NCBI RefSeq assembly: GCF_016428805.1
Contig: NZ_JAELTJ010000030.1
Location: 1-50,075, forward strand
From: Achromobacter sp. ASV32
GTDB taxonomy: Bacteria > Pseudomonadota > Gammaproteobacteria > Burkholderiales > Burkholderiaceae_B
Length of the DNA stretch: 50,075 nucleotides
Reading direction: 5' to 3'
This document shows positions 30,401-35,099 of this stretch, one piece after another. The position numbers and the translations under genes are program-made. Position 1 is the stretch's first letter. Every line of letters begins with the position of its first letter. The notes under the pieces were generated by a model that ran no database searches, was not told the origin of the DNA, and saw only the letters and a program-made list of their open reading frames with translations.

Positions 30401-30968
30401 TATTGCGGCCCACGTTGAACGTGTCCCAGTTCAGCACCGCGCGCGACTGCGTCTGCTCGATCGTCACCAACTGGCGACCGCCTTCCGTGCCGGGCTGGGG
30501 CGCCTTGGCCCCTTCCCACTTGGCCAGCGCGCCCTCGGCCACCCACAAGCCGCCCGGCGTCAAACCATCGGGCACGCTGCTGCCATTGGCCGCCGCCGCG
30601 GCGCGGGCCGCGGCCTGCGCGGCCTGCTGCGCCGCCACCGCGGCCGCCGTGCGGTTCAGGTTGTCCAGCGAACGCTGCAGCTTCTGCCGCGACTCGGCCT
30701 GCTGGCGCGCGCTGTTGCCGATGCCCGCCAGGCTGCCGTCGGGCATGCGCCCGGTGCGCTGCGCCGTCGATTGCACCGCGTTCTTGTCCGCGAACCAGCT
30801 CGAACTGAAGGCCCGCGGCTGCGCTTGCGCCGCGCCGCTCCAGCTGCCTGCGATCAGCAGCGCCGTCAGCGCGCGCGACAACGGCGTGGGACGCCAGTCC
30901 GGGCGGCCGCGCCCCGCTTTGCGCGCCATGATTGCCTTACCGCCCCGCTGCGCCATCCGTGCCTGCAT
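18441..30968 (-). CDS. Giant TpsA2 filamentous-haemagglutinin-family exoprotein
   Basis: A 4175-residue paralogue of TpsA1 with the same order: signal sequence (ending AAQAQ), helical Ala/Gln segment, TPS domain identical to that of TpsA1, long beta-helical repeat body and a similar C-terminal region (GDINAGRG, YTPPKRVYD, then an NQARQNQPSVISVQILG stretch). The body has diverged, so the surface-exposed parts differ. The C-terminal tail is about 17 residues longer, ending SPQERSKLAM. It has fewer paired cysteines (for example CAAAPC, and CDLIEGFC where TpsA1 has a longer insert). The ATG at 30968 follows AGGAAGGA by about 6 bases. No tpsB follows it: the next gene is the STN1 operon 220 bases on. 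TpsB at 1171-2790 is the likely exporter. Confidence 0.92.
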   Translation of the reverse strand: MQARMAQRGGKAIMARKAGRGRPDWRPTPLSRALTALLIAGSWSGAAQAQPRAFSSSWFADKNAVQSTAQRTGRMPDGSLAGIGNSARQQAESRQKLQRSLDNLNRTAAAVAAQQAAQAAARAAAAANGSSVPDGLTPGGLWVAEGALAKWEGAKAPQPGTEGGRQLVTIEQTQSRAVLNWDTFNVGRNTTVQFKQGADDAVLNRVVGAGARPSQIQGAIKADGTVLVVNQNGVIFTGTSQVNARNLVVAAATMTDAQFKAKGLYADNGAQPTFTDALGAVEVQAGARLQTAASATSTTGGGYVLLLGKMATNAGTIDTPGGQALLAAGDSFVIKRGQGTSGNLVSTTKGNEVTPAGVPGRVENTGLIQAALGDVTLTGGDVAQRGVVLSSTSVDTRGTVHLSATGADGRITVAENSTTAILLDRSGALALDSQRDGLRVPPAAQSDTPLLAAGADRRELSRVEISSSGTVDFAAGSITLATGGQIAVYAAQRSLLRDGAVLDVAGAVGVPVAMENNNLKINVQGNEQRDAPVNRDSGKLNSNDVWVDIRDLVLVPAGTNGYATDRWYTAGGLLEVSGYLGTQGHAVTEWMAQGGNVEFTGGDVVTRAGSQINLSGGSLDVQDGMIRQSWLRGVDGRLYEVTRAPGDLAYTGLYKGFEANSARWGQTRYFYNPLLAPRERFETGYTVGRDAGRLVIGTRSAVLEGELIGTTFQGDRQNAAAQAGLDGYQQSQRAVARGAQLVVGTYTPYYSKTTGALQYALGRGDGTVKQVVLSDRVAAIAAGLDLDTALPADRAGILQLDTTRLNGFGLGAVKIAAGDIAVQSDLTVAPAGDITLFANQLAVDAALTANAGSIRLGNTLLQATPGGMVDTTAGVPGANDRLTLGARARLDTSGLWANLALAPGQTGAMPYLNGGSVSLRSTQDLLLQAGSVIDVGAGAALRAKGKVTGGKGGNVTVEAVAAGASAGGRLVLDATLRGYGVEGGGTLAVTAGKVALGAAQTDADVLALAAPFFQQGFSRYEITGSRGVSVADDARIAVSMPVLRPVLDAAGLATGTPARAALEIWQPPLYQHDLAAGTVTRRRGASLSLQSGRSVSLPGADADAALLVGRGAQINVDPGQTIQLRGAGQITVLGALTAAGGKIDIRQLRLGDIDVAESIETAAGQVHNRSIWIGEQAVLNVAGRAETGVDAQGRRYGVADAGGVIVIGGEINHDRATATSSDAYVIIRPGAVLDASGSSATVDVNGVGPVRMDRNGGRIAFSSYNGLFLDGTVVARAGGANAAGGALDIALETPLYRAQGDNPSSIDVQVPRELVLAAGGASPLATDLQPGEAAGALRYGQARLDVARLLAGGGFDQLGVLANGLMSFDGAVDIAVRQSLRLYAGAFSLAPGADTATRVHLAASQVRLSGPGKYYATNGMLRPRVLFGDAPSMGTGAFTVHATDLLEVGNSLSFGTQGSINRPVGGLLTVARAGFDRVRLESGGDLRFLGQNDSEPRTRLWTRGDLDLIAAQLYPVTGAEAEVLAGYTRNPQSGVNVFDPARTLRVGRSGGAAAALPAVPYSAFGTLRLAAATVEQGGVLRAPLGAIVLGDISSATGVQRLVLLPGSVTSVSGAGLLMPYGGTTDGVSYKFKGTEVSLMGAGGATGAGGGASLRTGITLGFRDVDALPGSVLDLSGGGELTGAGFVSGRGGSTDARYNPLVRNNPKGGFTLPGLAGNPVYAIVPGVQPDYAPAGGEAGASAPGLGQRITIGAGVPGLPAGTYTLMPSTYALLPGAFRVEINTGALAGAAMAPAQMRNLSWAASGTLSVAGTHVADSLATPVILTPANVLRMLSQYNETSYASFVRADAATRGVPRAMLPADGRTLRLAVHQGSSDGQALRFEGLADFKPADGGFGGTAALSGGSPYVEILASGQAPTAGYGGASVQADALAALGASRLVIGALPVVVYGQGGRFYTFQGAANEVVMRAGAQLAAPEVIISSRTIGVEAGAGISTLGRGAPSVDSTNGYAFAPGAAGLLAVSNGRLDVLAPDALGEGAIRIGTCAAAPCQGVTRLYSEGTLAAATNGVFDLGEQVLYGTRNLTLAVGAINAGTADALAQAAARGVLPNGLTLNQTILARLLRGDTSTGAPALERLTLTARESMNFYGTVALDTRDPVTGTYSLATLALGTPAIYGYGGAGDEASIRTRNLVWNGATQAPGAVAAGGAGTGSGGLRVEAERIEFGYGQGAQPSGLDDNARLALGFASVNLNASERITANHRGSLAVYQSQGAYVSGSGYTYSGGNLNLNTPLLTGASGSVNRITAGGDVRVAALPGVQAAPVQALGGELSLAGANVRIDGTIVLPSGKLTLQGRDSVLLTGTSQLDVAGRAIAFNDVLRYSWGGDVILESSQGSIRQEAGAVIDLSAKENDAGSLRAVALAAGAGQVELLGRILGASSGHYDAGGTAVPYRAGSIDIRAQRLGAAGALNADFDALNQRLNDGGVFGARGFQIKQGSLTVGDTLRANDINLSIDGGSLTVAGRVDASGERVGRIRLAARDGLTLAATSVLDAHSTVLRVDSYGKIIDAPNRAVVELNSGLGVLTLAGGARIDLRHGTSAAQHDGAQRGTLELLAPRIDAAGNTGINGGGAPGSAARYGDIAIEARGPVAIDGAKSITLTALQRYDDADVGNPADRANGREYQIIDQAYLDLKHADSIAFMGGALANGNLMNAKLAGLNNAAYRDVFHLRPGVEIVSRTADGDLVVQGDLDLSRYRYAGVNPRSPLTGVYGSGEAGALILRAKGNLDVYGSINDGFAPPATTPDDEHGWVLTPGVQPFGGDVVLPRGGVTLADGTEFPGGKTLNYPLPLKAVKLAAGTRLPVEAALDQTLSLASGTVLSGDVRDASGQLLYGAGTVLGQAVDLPAGTRLGAGTLLVGGTALQSFTWPANVALPNLYTTQGYEPNVLLMEGSITLKQGAFIPSQTKLVFPAGTDYVDLRPGTPVDQRRNWAVAQMLPAGSQSWSVQLVAGADLDAADPRRVLTGPGAGKLTLADTHYSASLVQGGGWVWGPDAEQSGYEPGTPVPDDMAWICDLIEGFCERGDANAVSVTPHTQNFSVLRTGTGDLDLGAGGDISLMSAYGVYTAGTQSANIASAYQLPRGRFGATVLGDDHAATYEPFVTAGSGYQAWYPEAGGNLSLYAGGVLRGDVWGQTAQSTFDARRVDASVGVGNWLWRQGSGSANGGDTPTAWWINFGSYTRAPSDFKDTTPLLVGFTGFGALGGGNVSVRTDGDAGNIEARGSRSNPRSQGLIVAVGSTGRIAADGGMTLTGGGDIDVRIGGALNPTQNARGAVSSTNGPTPYYGDPAIDLQGALINLRGNVQFAGGAIGGLDLRYSSEPALRDAKDSRGFDPYESSLASATGGLALIPGDAVIRLDTRGDLVVGGASDPGRVALQNSTPFRLRDGTQIEGGGYSWFSMWTANTAIELSSAGGNLTPSRQTSHSGQGLGLQTGRNTSASDARYWYPSILRATAYDGSIYAGVSAGYLNAEANGLPYSLTLAPGARGQLELLAGNSIYAGGYAINRSGADPASVANVLAPAFAGYTSLDSSAVTLSNKGANGIDGARNTHFPLFYFDAPTASAAGSGRVTRLYARDGDIVGLRSGEALAIIEGPNLGQTWYEAAGPVWMMAGRDIVASGTDTGVQLNVPTTNGYYFAAAVASATSSGNLFLHRDAQDVSRVSAGRDILYSSFQVAGPGTLEVTAGRHVLMGDRASLNSLGAVLPGDRRPGASIAVLAGVGAAGPDYAGFLARYLDASRQADPGRPLADQGIAFKTYEAELLLWLTQRFGFAGSTEDAQAYFQALPAEQQRIFARQVYFAELRAGGREYNDKSSPRQGSYLRGRQAIAALFPQTAAGAYQGDLTLYGGAGIRTSFGGDIQLLTPGGKQVFGVEGAAPPASAGIITQGQGNIQLYALGSILLGQSRVMTTFGGGITAWSAQGDINAGRGSKTTVLYTPPKRVYDAVGNVTLSPSAPATGAGIATLAPLPEVPAGDVDLYAPLGTIDAGEAGIRVSGNVNIAALQVVNAANIQAQGESKGVPVTAAVNTGAMSSASAAATSAVGAAQESAQRAQNQARQNQPSVISVQILGYGEEPVAGASAPSPGPSAAATRYDAASAVQVLGAGTLDDSEMRGLSPQERSKLAM
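30192..30848 (-). repeat. TPS-domain block shared with tpsA1, copy 2
   Basis: Ungapped partner of 15024-15680, about 98.6% identical with silent differences only. It encodes the end of the signal peptide, the helical segment and the TPS domain of TpsA2. The signal-peptide start outside the block differs from tpsA1, which places the edge of the homogenised tract. Confidence 0.9.
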
Positions 30969-31018
30969 GATCGTCCTTCCTTATTCCAATCGCGAGTGTT
31001 CGCCACCTAGAACAAGAC

Positions 31019-31065
31019 AGACGGATGGAAAAATGCCGACCAGAACCCTGTCATAAATAATTCAC
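31019..31065 (-). promoter_or_regulatory. Predicted promoter of tpsA2 with inverted Pho box
   Basis: Read on the plus strand, 31048-31065 is CTGTCATAAATAATTCAC, matching about 15 of 18 positions of the E. coli Pho-box consensus, with a perfect first half. On the minus strand this is TGAATTATTT starting at 31064, and GTCT follows at the same 42-base offset (31022-31019) seen for tpsA1 and tpsB. The CGCAGTC block of those two promoters is missing, which may reflect a different sigma. The element lies between the FecR2 stop and the tpsA2 start. Confidence 0.65.
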
Positions 31066-31073
31066 GAAATCCC

Positions 31074-32135
31074 TCACGACAGGATCACCACGCCCCCGGG
31101 CAGGCGCGTCACCTCGGCGCCGTACGCATCGCGGATCAGCTGCTCGGCGTCCGCCACCTGCGTCAGCGAAACGCGCGCCTGTACCCGGCGCTGGGCCAAT
31201 TGCCTGTTCATCAGCACCAGCCGGCCACGGCGGTAGCGGTTCAGCTCGTCCACCACATCGGCCAGCGGCACCCGGTCAAACACCAGCCAGCCACGCCGCC
31301 AGGCCGTCACGGCCTCGGTATTCACCTTGGCCGGCGGCAGCACCCGCGCATCGTCGTAGCGCAGCTCCTGCCCGGCGCCAATGTCGAATTCCCCTTGCGC
31401 ATGCGCCAGGCGCACGGAGCCCGACAGGCAGCACAGGCTGGCCTGGCCGCCCAGATAACGCAGGTTGAACACCGCCTCGCGCGCCGTGATGCGCCCGGCG
31501 CCCGCGACGACCTGCGCCGGCGCGGCGGCGGCCAAGGCGGGCTCGATCCGCGCTTCTGCCGGCAGCAACGCCGCCGGCCGCGCAGGCGATTCGGACGCCC
31601 CCCCGGCAGGCTGGCTGGCCGGCGCCCGGCCCACGCGGATTTCCGCCTCGCCGGCCGCCAGCTCGATCACCGCGCCATCGCCCGGCGCCGACCGCACATT
31701 GATGCGCGTCTGCGTATTCATTTCAAATTCCAGCGCGTCGCCCAGCGCCACCCGGCGCTGCTCGCCCGTCGCCGTGCGGTAATCGGCGCCCAGCTCCCCC
31801 AGCCCGGGCCACAGCCCCAGCGGCGGCCGCAACGCCAGATAGGCCGCCGACGCCGCCACCGCGCCGCCCAGGAACGCGCGCCGTCCCGCCAGGCGCGGCC
31901 GGCGGGCCGCCGCCGCGGCCGCCTCCTCCTGCACGGCCGGCCCCAGCGCCAGCCACAGCCGCTTCGCTTCGGCGAAGGCGGCCTCGTGCCGCGGATCGGC
32001 GCCCAGCCAGGCGCGAAACGCCTCGGCGTCATCCTCCGTCGCCCGGCCCGAGGTCAGCGTCAGCAGCCACAGACGCGCCGCTTCCCTGGGTTCGGGGCCG
32101 CGCCTGCGGCTTCCCGGCATCATCGTCAACACCAT
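31074..32135 (-). CDS. FecR-family anti-sigma factor 2 (VreR-like)
   Basis: A 353-residue paralogue of FecR1. It has the N-terminal sigma-binding part (LWLLTLTSGRAT, FRAWLGADP), the GRRAFLGG twin-arginine-like motif directly before one membrane segment (about 88-106), the periplasmic FecR domain and a C-terminal STN-like module (FDRVPLADVVDELNRY). Compared with FecR1 it carries an extra Ala/Pro-rich stretch of about 30 residues (about 170-210) inside the FecR domain, containing SQPAGGASESPARPAA, which could be a flexible or protease-sensitive linker. Its ATG overlaps the end of sigma2 by 10 bases, showing translational coupling. It should control sigma2 and, through it, tpsA2. Confidence 0.9.
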   Translation of the reverse strand: MVLTMMPGSRRRGPEPREAARLWLLTLTSGRATEDDAEAFRAWLGADPRHEAAFAEAKRLWLALGPAVQEEAAAAAARRPRLAGRRAFLGGAVAASAAYLALRPPLGLWPGLGELGADYRTATGEQRRVALGDALEFEMNTQTRINVRSAPGDGAVIELAAGEAEIRVGRAPASQPAGGASESPARPAALLPAEARIEPALAAAAPAQVVAGAGRITAREAVFNLRYLGGQASLCCLSGSVRLAHAQGEFDIGAGQELRYDDARVLPPAKVNTEAVTAWRRGWLVFDRVPLADVVDELNRYRRGRLVLMNRQLAQRRVQARVSLTQVADAEQLIRDAYGAEVTRLPGGVVILS

Positions 32136-32674
32136 GGTTCTTCTTCCCTGCCCGGCGCCGGCTCGGCTTGCGCCGCCATGACCTTGCCGCAGTGGTCCAG
32201 CGCCCGCTTGAGCTCCTTGGACACGATGCGTTCCGACACGCCGTAACGCCTGGCGATCTCGGCGTGCGGCAGATCGTGCACCCGGGCGGCCAGCAACATC
32301 TGCTGCGTGCGCTCGGGCAACTGCCGCAACGCGCGGCGAAACGCGTCGATCTGGTCGCGGCCCTGCGCGATGCGCGCCGGGTCCGCCGCCTCGTCCGTGC
32401 CGCCGATCAGCTCCGTGATTTCCATGCCCGTCAGCAGCCGCGAATCGCGCCGCCGCTGGTCTTCGGCGATATTGAGCGCCACCCGGAACAGATACGCCGC
32501 CGGTTGCTGGATCGACGAACTGGCCGGCATGTCGTTCACCTTCAGGAAGGCTTCCTGCATCGCGTCATGCGCCAGGTCCTCGGACCCCAGGCGGCGCTTG
32601 AGCTGGCTGCGAAAATCGTTATAGCGCTCCAGGAACAACGCCCGCAGCGAGCCGGACGGCTTGTCATCCCGCAC
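32126..32674 (-). CDS. ECF sigma factor 2 (FecI/VreI-like)
   Basis: A 182-residue sigma factor paralogous to sigma1: region 2 with DLAHDAMQEAFLKV and YLFRVALNIAEDQRRR, and region 4 with EIARRYGVSERIVSKELKRAL. The recognition helix differs from that of sigma1 (GVSERIVSKEL against GISIRTVEKEL), so the two probably prefer different -35 sequences. Its start overlaps the STN2 stop by 11 bases and its end overlaps fecR2 by 10, a tightly coupled operon. The likely target is tpsA2, whose promoter lacks the CGCAGTC block shared by tpsA1 and tpsB; this target choice is inference. Confidence 0.93.
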   Translation of the reverse strand: MRDDKPSGSLRALFLERYNDFRSQLKRRLGSEDLAHDAMQEAFLKVNDMPASSSIQQPAAYLFRVALNIAEDQRRRDSRLLTGMEITELIGGTDEAADPARIAQGRDQIDAFRRALRQLPERTQQMLLAARVHDLPHAEIARRYGVSERIVSKELKRALDHCGKVMAAQAEPAPGREEEPWC

Positions 32675-33335
32675 GGCCGTCTCCTGGCAACGCCTGGCAG
32701 TCCTGGGCGCTGCCCGGTTGCAGCAACACCGTCACCGGTTGCGGCATGCCGGCGGGCAAGGGCCCTGCCGTCACGCCGCGCAGCGCCGCCTCCAGCCGCT
32801 GATTCAGCGGCGCCGACCCTGTGTCGGACACCCAATCCACCTGATTGACGCGCCAGGCTTTGTCGAACCACAGCTTGACCAGGGCCCGGTAGCCCCCCGG
32901 CGCCGCGCCCTGCCCCTTGCACAGCGCCCGCATCAAGGCGCCCTGCAACGCCGCCGCGTAGGGCGTATCGCGCAGCCGCGCGGTGCGGGCCGGCGGCACA
33001 GCCGGCGCGGCCACCAAAGTGAACGAATGCGGACTGGCGTAGCGGATGGCCAGGGGCGAGCCAGCCAGCAGGCGGCGCAGGGCATCGCCCGGCGTGTAGG
33101 TGCCCACCACCGCCGGCGCTTCGCGCCCCGCCGTCAGCGCGCTGTCGACCAGCACCGTCAGGCCGCTGGCCAGGCTGTATTGCGCCAGCGCCTGGTCCAG
33201 CGGCTGCGCCGCGATGGCGAACGCGATCTCGCGCGGCGGCGTCTGCGCCACGCCCGCGCCAGCCAGCGCCACCAGCCCCAACGCCAGGCAGGCACGGCGC
33301 ATCCAGCCCCCGCCGGACGGACAGGCAAGGGTCAT
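32664..33335 (-). CDS. STN-TonB_C fusion protein 2 (VreA-like signalling protein)
   Basis: A 223-residue paralogue of STN1. The signal peptide of about 31 residues ends in AGVAQ, the STN domain spans about 36-105 (IAFAIAAQPLDQALAQYSLA, GTYTPGDALRRLLAGSPLAI), and the TonB-like C-terminal domain spans about 135-215 (YRALVKLWFDKAWRVNQVDW). The ATG at 33335 gives a signal peptide of the same length as STN1; ATG 33302 is possible, and upstream starts would run into the promoter. It heads the STN2-sigma2-fecR2 operon and probably relays a periplasmic or envelope state to FecR2. No receptor gene is present nearby to supply a ligand. Confidence 0.83.
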   Translation of the reverse strand: MTLACPSGGGWMRRACLALGLVALAGAGVAQTPPREIAFAIAAQPLDQALAQYSLASGLTVLVDSALTAGREAPAVVGTYTPGDALRRLLAGSPLAIRYASPHSFTLVAAPAVPPARTARLRDTPYAAALQGALMRALCKGQGAAPGGYRALVKLWFDKAWRVNQVDWVSDTGSAPLNQRLEAALRGVTAGPLPAGMPQPVTVLLQPGSAQDCQALPGDGRAG

Positions 33336-33415
33336 CGACGCCAACACGTAGGAAAAATGCCAGGCATGGCCATTGCCGCGGACGCTGCTGCGCCCGTCCC
33401 GATGCGAAAGGCGCC

Positions 33416-33449
33416 ATGCTAGGGTGCGCGAATGACGTAATCGTGACAC
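33416..33449 (-). promoter_or_regulatory. Pho-box-like PhoB promoter of the STN2-sigma2-fecR2 operon
   Basis: On the minus strand GTGTCAC (33449-33443), a 4-base spacer and ACGTCAT (33438-33432) form a Pho-box-like pair. Exactly 10 bases later is TAGCAT (33421-33416), a good -10. The layout is the same as for STN1. The start codon is about 80 bases downstream. Confidence 0.75.
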
Positions 33450-33482
33450 GCCGCAGCCGCGCGCCGTCCGGCCGCCACGCAA

Positions 33483-33516
33483 ACGTCACCTGCGCGGCAC
33501 GATCCGTCCCTATACT
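33483..33516 (+). promoter_or_regulatory. Divergent Pho-box-like promoter of the small secreted protein
   Basis: On the plus strand ACGTCAC (33483-33489), a 4-base spacer and GCGGCAC (33494-33500, weak) are followed after exactly 10 bases by TATACT (33511-33516), a near-consensus -10. It lies back to back with the STN2 promoter, about 33 bases away. The second half-site matches poorly, so this is less sure than the two STN promoters. Confidence 0.55.
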
Positions 33517-33563
33517 GATTGCATGGCGGCCGCTGGCCGCCGGGCCTTTTCCAAGGAACCCGC

Positions 33564-33932
33564 ATGCGCCCATTCAGCCTTATTCCGAACCGCGCCTGCC
33601 TGCTGTTGCTGACCGCGTTGGCGGCCACGCCGATGGCGGCCCAGGCTCAGGGCCAGGCTCCCTCGCCGCCCGCCGCGCCTGCGCCGGCCACGACCAAGCC
33701 CGGCGCCTGCATCGACACCGAGGTCAACGGCTACCGCGCCCTGTCGTACGACTGCCTGAACCAGAAGATGGCGCCCGACGCCACGCCCAGGCCGCCGGCC
33801 ACGCTGGGCTCGGAAGCCATCACGCAAAAGCCGCCCAACCAGATGGGCCTGCCCACGCCCGCCACCATCGGCAACCGCATGGGCAACACGTTCGGCACCT
33901 CGGCCTATCCGCAGCGGCCGACGCCGCCCTGA
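33564..33932 (+). CDS. Small secreted protein with one cysteine pair, function unknown
   Basis: A 122-residue protein. A signal peptide (residues 1 to about 29: a run of Leu/Ala ending AQAQ) is followed by a Pro/Ala-rich linker, a short conserved-looking core ACIDTEVNGYRALSYDCLNQ with two cysteines that could form a disulphide in the periplasm, and a Pro-rich tail with no predicted fold. The ATG at 33564 follows AAGGAACCCGC, a good ribosome site; an earlier in-frame start at 33519 adds only a spurious leader. It is divergent from the STN2 operon and shares a back-to-back Pho-box-like region with it, so it may belong to the same phosphate-starvation response. I do not recognise the family. Confidence 0.75.
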   Translation: MRPFSLIPNRACLLLLTALAATPMAAQAQGQAPSPPAAPAPATTKPGACIDTEVNGYRALSYDCLNQKMAPDATPRPPATLGSEAITQKPPNQMGLPTPATIGNRMGNTFGTSAYPQRPTPP

Positions 33933-33966
33933 GGCCGCCTGTACCCCGCCGCATCCGGGACGGGCG

Positions 33967-33997
33967 CGGCATCCGGCCCGCCGGCCCGCGGATGCCG
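33967..33997. terminator. Hairpin between convergent genes
   Basis: A 9-bp perfect stem CGGCATCCG / CGGATGCCG (33967-33975 with 33989-33997) lies between the stop codons of the small secreted protein and the cupin gene. There is no clear T run, so it may be only a weak bidirectional terminator. Confidence 0.35.
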
Positions 33998-34000
33998 GCC

Positions 34001-34366
34001 TCAGACCGTGCGGCTGATGAAATAGATCTTCTTGACGAACGTATCCACTTCCCAGCGGCCCGTATAGCCTTCCGGCATCACGAAGGCTTCGCCCACCGTC
34101 AATGCGTGCACCGTGCCATCCGGATCAACCAGACGCGCGGCCCCCTCGACGATGTAGCCGAACTCGATATAGCCCGTGGTGTTGGACTGGAAACTGCCCG
34201 CGGTGCTTTCCCACACGCCGGCCTCGGCGCGGCCGGCATTGCCTTCGAAGGCCGTCACCGTGCGAAACGCCGCGTCGCCGGAAATCGGCCGCTTGGGCTT
34301 GCCGGGCACCGGGTTCTTGAGGGGGCCCGCATCGATGCGGACCAGCCGCGATTGATCATGCTTCAC
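34001..34366 (-). CDS. Small cupin-domain protein
   Basis: A 121-residue single-domain cupin resembling the DUF861 (ureidoglycine aminohydrolase-like) group: the barrel strands carry GVWESTAGSFQ, YIEFGYIVEGAARLVDPDG and GEAFVMPEGYTGRWEV. The usual metal-binding histidine motif is only partly present, so the enzymatic role is uncertain. The start is the GTG at 34366, which follows AAGGA by 7 bases; upstream in-frame codons lie inside the preceding gene. It begins 16 bases after the XRE-cupin regulator and is probably in the same operon, perhaps as a small-molecule binding or tailoring protein for the adjacent catabolic genes. Confidence 0.75.
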   Translation of the reverse strand: MKHDQSRLVRIDAGPLKNPVPGKPKRPISGDAAFRTVTAFEGNAGRAEAGVWESTAGSFQSNTTGYIEFGYIVEGAARLVDPDGTVHALTVGEAFVMPEGYTGRWEVDTFVKKIYFISRTV

Positions 34367-34382
34367 TGCGCTTTCCTTGGAA

Positions 34383-34940
34383 TCAATGCGCCGCCACGAC
34401 CAGCACCTCGGCCGCGCCGCGGCTGACCGTGCGCATGCGATGCGGCAGTTCGGAATCGAAATAGAGGGAATCGCCGGCATCCAGGCGGAACTCGCGTTCG
34501 CCCACCTGCACCTCGATGGCGCCCTTGAGCACCAGCAGGAATTCCTCGCCCGGGTGCGGAAACACCGCCGATGCGTCGGGAAACTCGCGCGGCGGATGCA
34601 CCAGGAAAGGTTCCATGGCCTTGACCTTGCGGCGCCCGGCCAGCGACTCGTAGTGGTACTCGCTGCCCAGATCGCGGCGTTGCAGCGCCTCGCGATCGGC
34701 CACCCGCACCAGGCTCACCACCTCGTCCTGCGCCGCGTCATCGCCGCTGCCCACCAACTGCGACACGCCGACACCATAGGCTTCGGCCAGCCGCAGCACG
34801 GTCGAAATCGAGGGCTCGCTCAAGCCGCGTTCCAGCTTGGAGAGATAACTTTTGGTCAGTCCCGTGCGCTCGCCCAGTTGTTCCAGGGACAGGGACTGCT
34901 GGCGACGCAACGTGCGCAAACGATGAGGCAGGTCAATCAT
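34383..34940 (-). CDS. XRE-family regulator with C-terminal cupin
   Basis: A 185-residue transcription factor. The N-terminal helix-turn-helix (about residues 5-60) contains SLEQLGERTGLTKSYLSKLE and SEPSISTVLRLAEAYGV. The C-terminal cupin (about 110-180) contains PHPGEEFLLVLKGAIEVQVG and DAGDSLYFDSELPHRM, a likely effector-binding barrel. The fold order matches the PuuR/SutR type of regulator. The start at 34940 (MIDLPHRL) is preferred to 34976. It sits between the aldolase gene and the small cupin gene, 160 bases after the aldolase stop, so it may have its own promoter, and it is the likely regulator of the Bug-GST-aldolase genes. Confidence 0.88.
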   Translation of the reverse strand: MIDLPHRLRTLRRQQSLSLEQLGERTGLTKSYLSKLERGLSEPSISTVLRLAEAYGVGVSQLVGSGDDAAQDEVVSLVRVADREALQRRDLGSEYHYESLAGRRKVKAMEPFLVHPPREFPDASAVFPHPGEEFLLVLKGAIEVQVGEREFRLDAGDSLYFDSELPHRMRTVSRGAAEVLVVAAH

Positions 34941-35099
34941 GGGGCGGAAAAGGACGCGGTAACGACCGGTAAGCATGCCCGAAACCGGCTGCTACGTCGA
35001 GCGGACCTGCCCGGGCCAGCCCCTGACGGCCGCCCGCCGCATCGTCCTCGGGCGGCCCCGGCCGGTCGTCGTGCCCGCGCGACGACACGCCCCGTCCGG

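Noticed and set aside
35065-35086. Terminator hairpin after the aldolase gene
   Set aside because: A 7-bp stem with an 8-base loop exists but lacks a T run, and such stems are common in GC-rich intergenic DNA.
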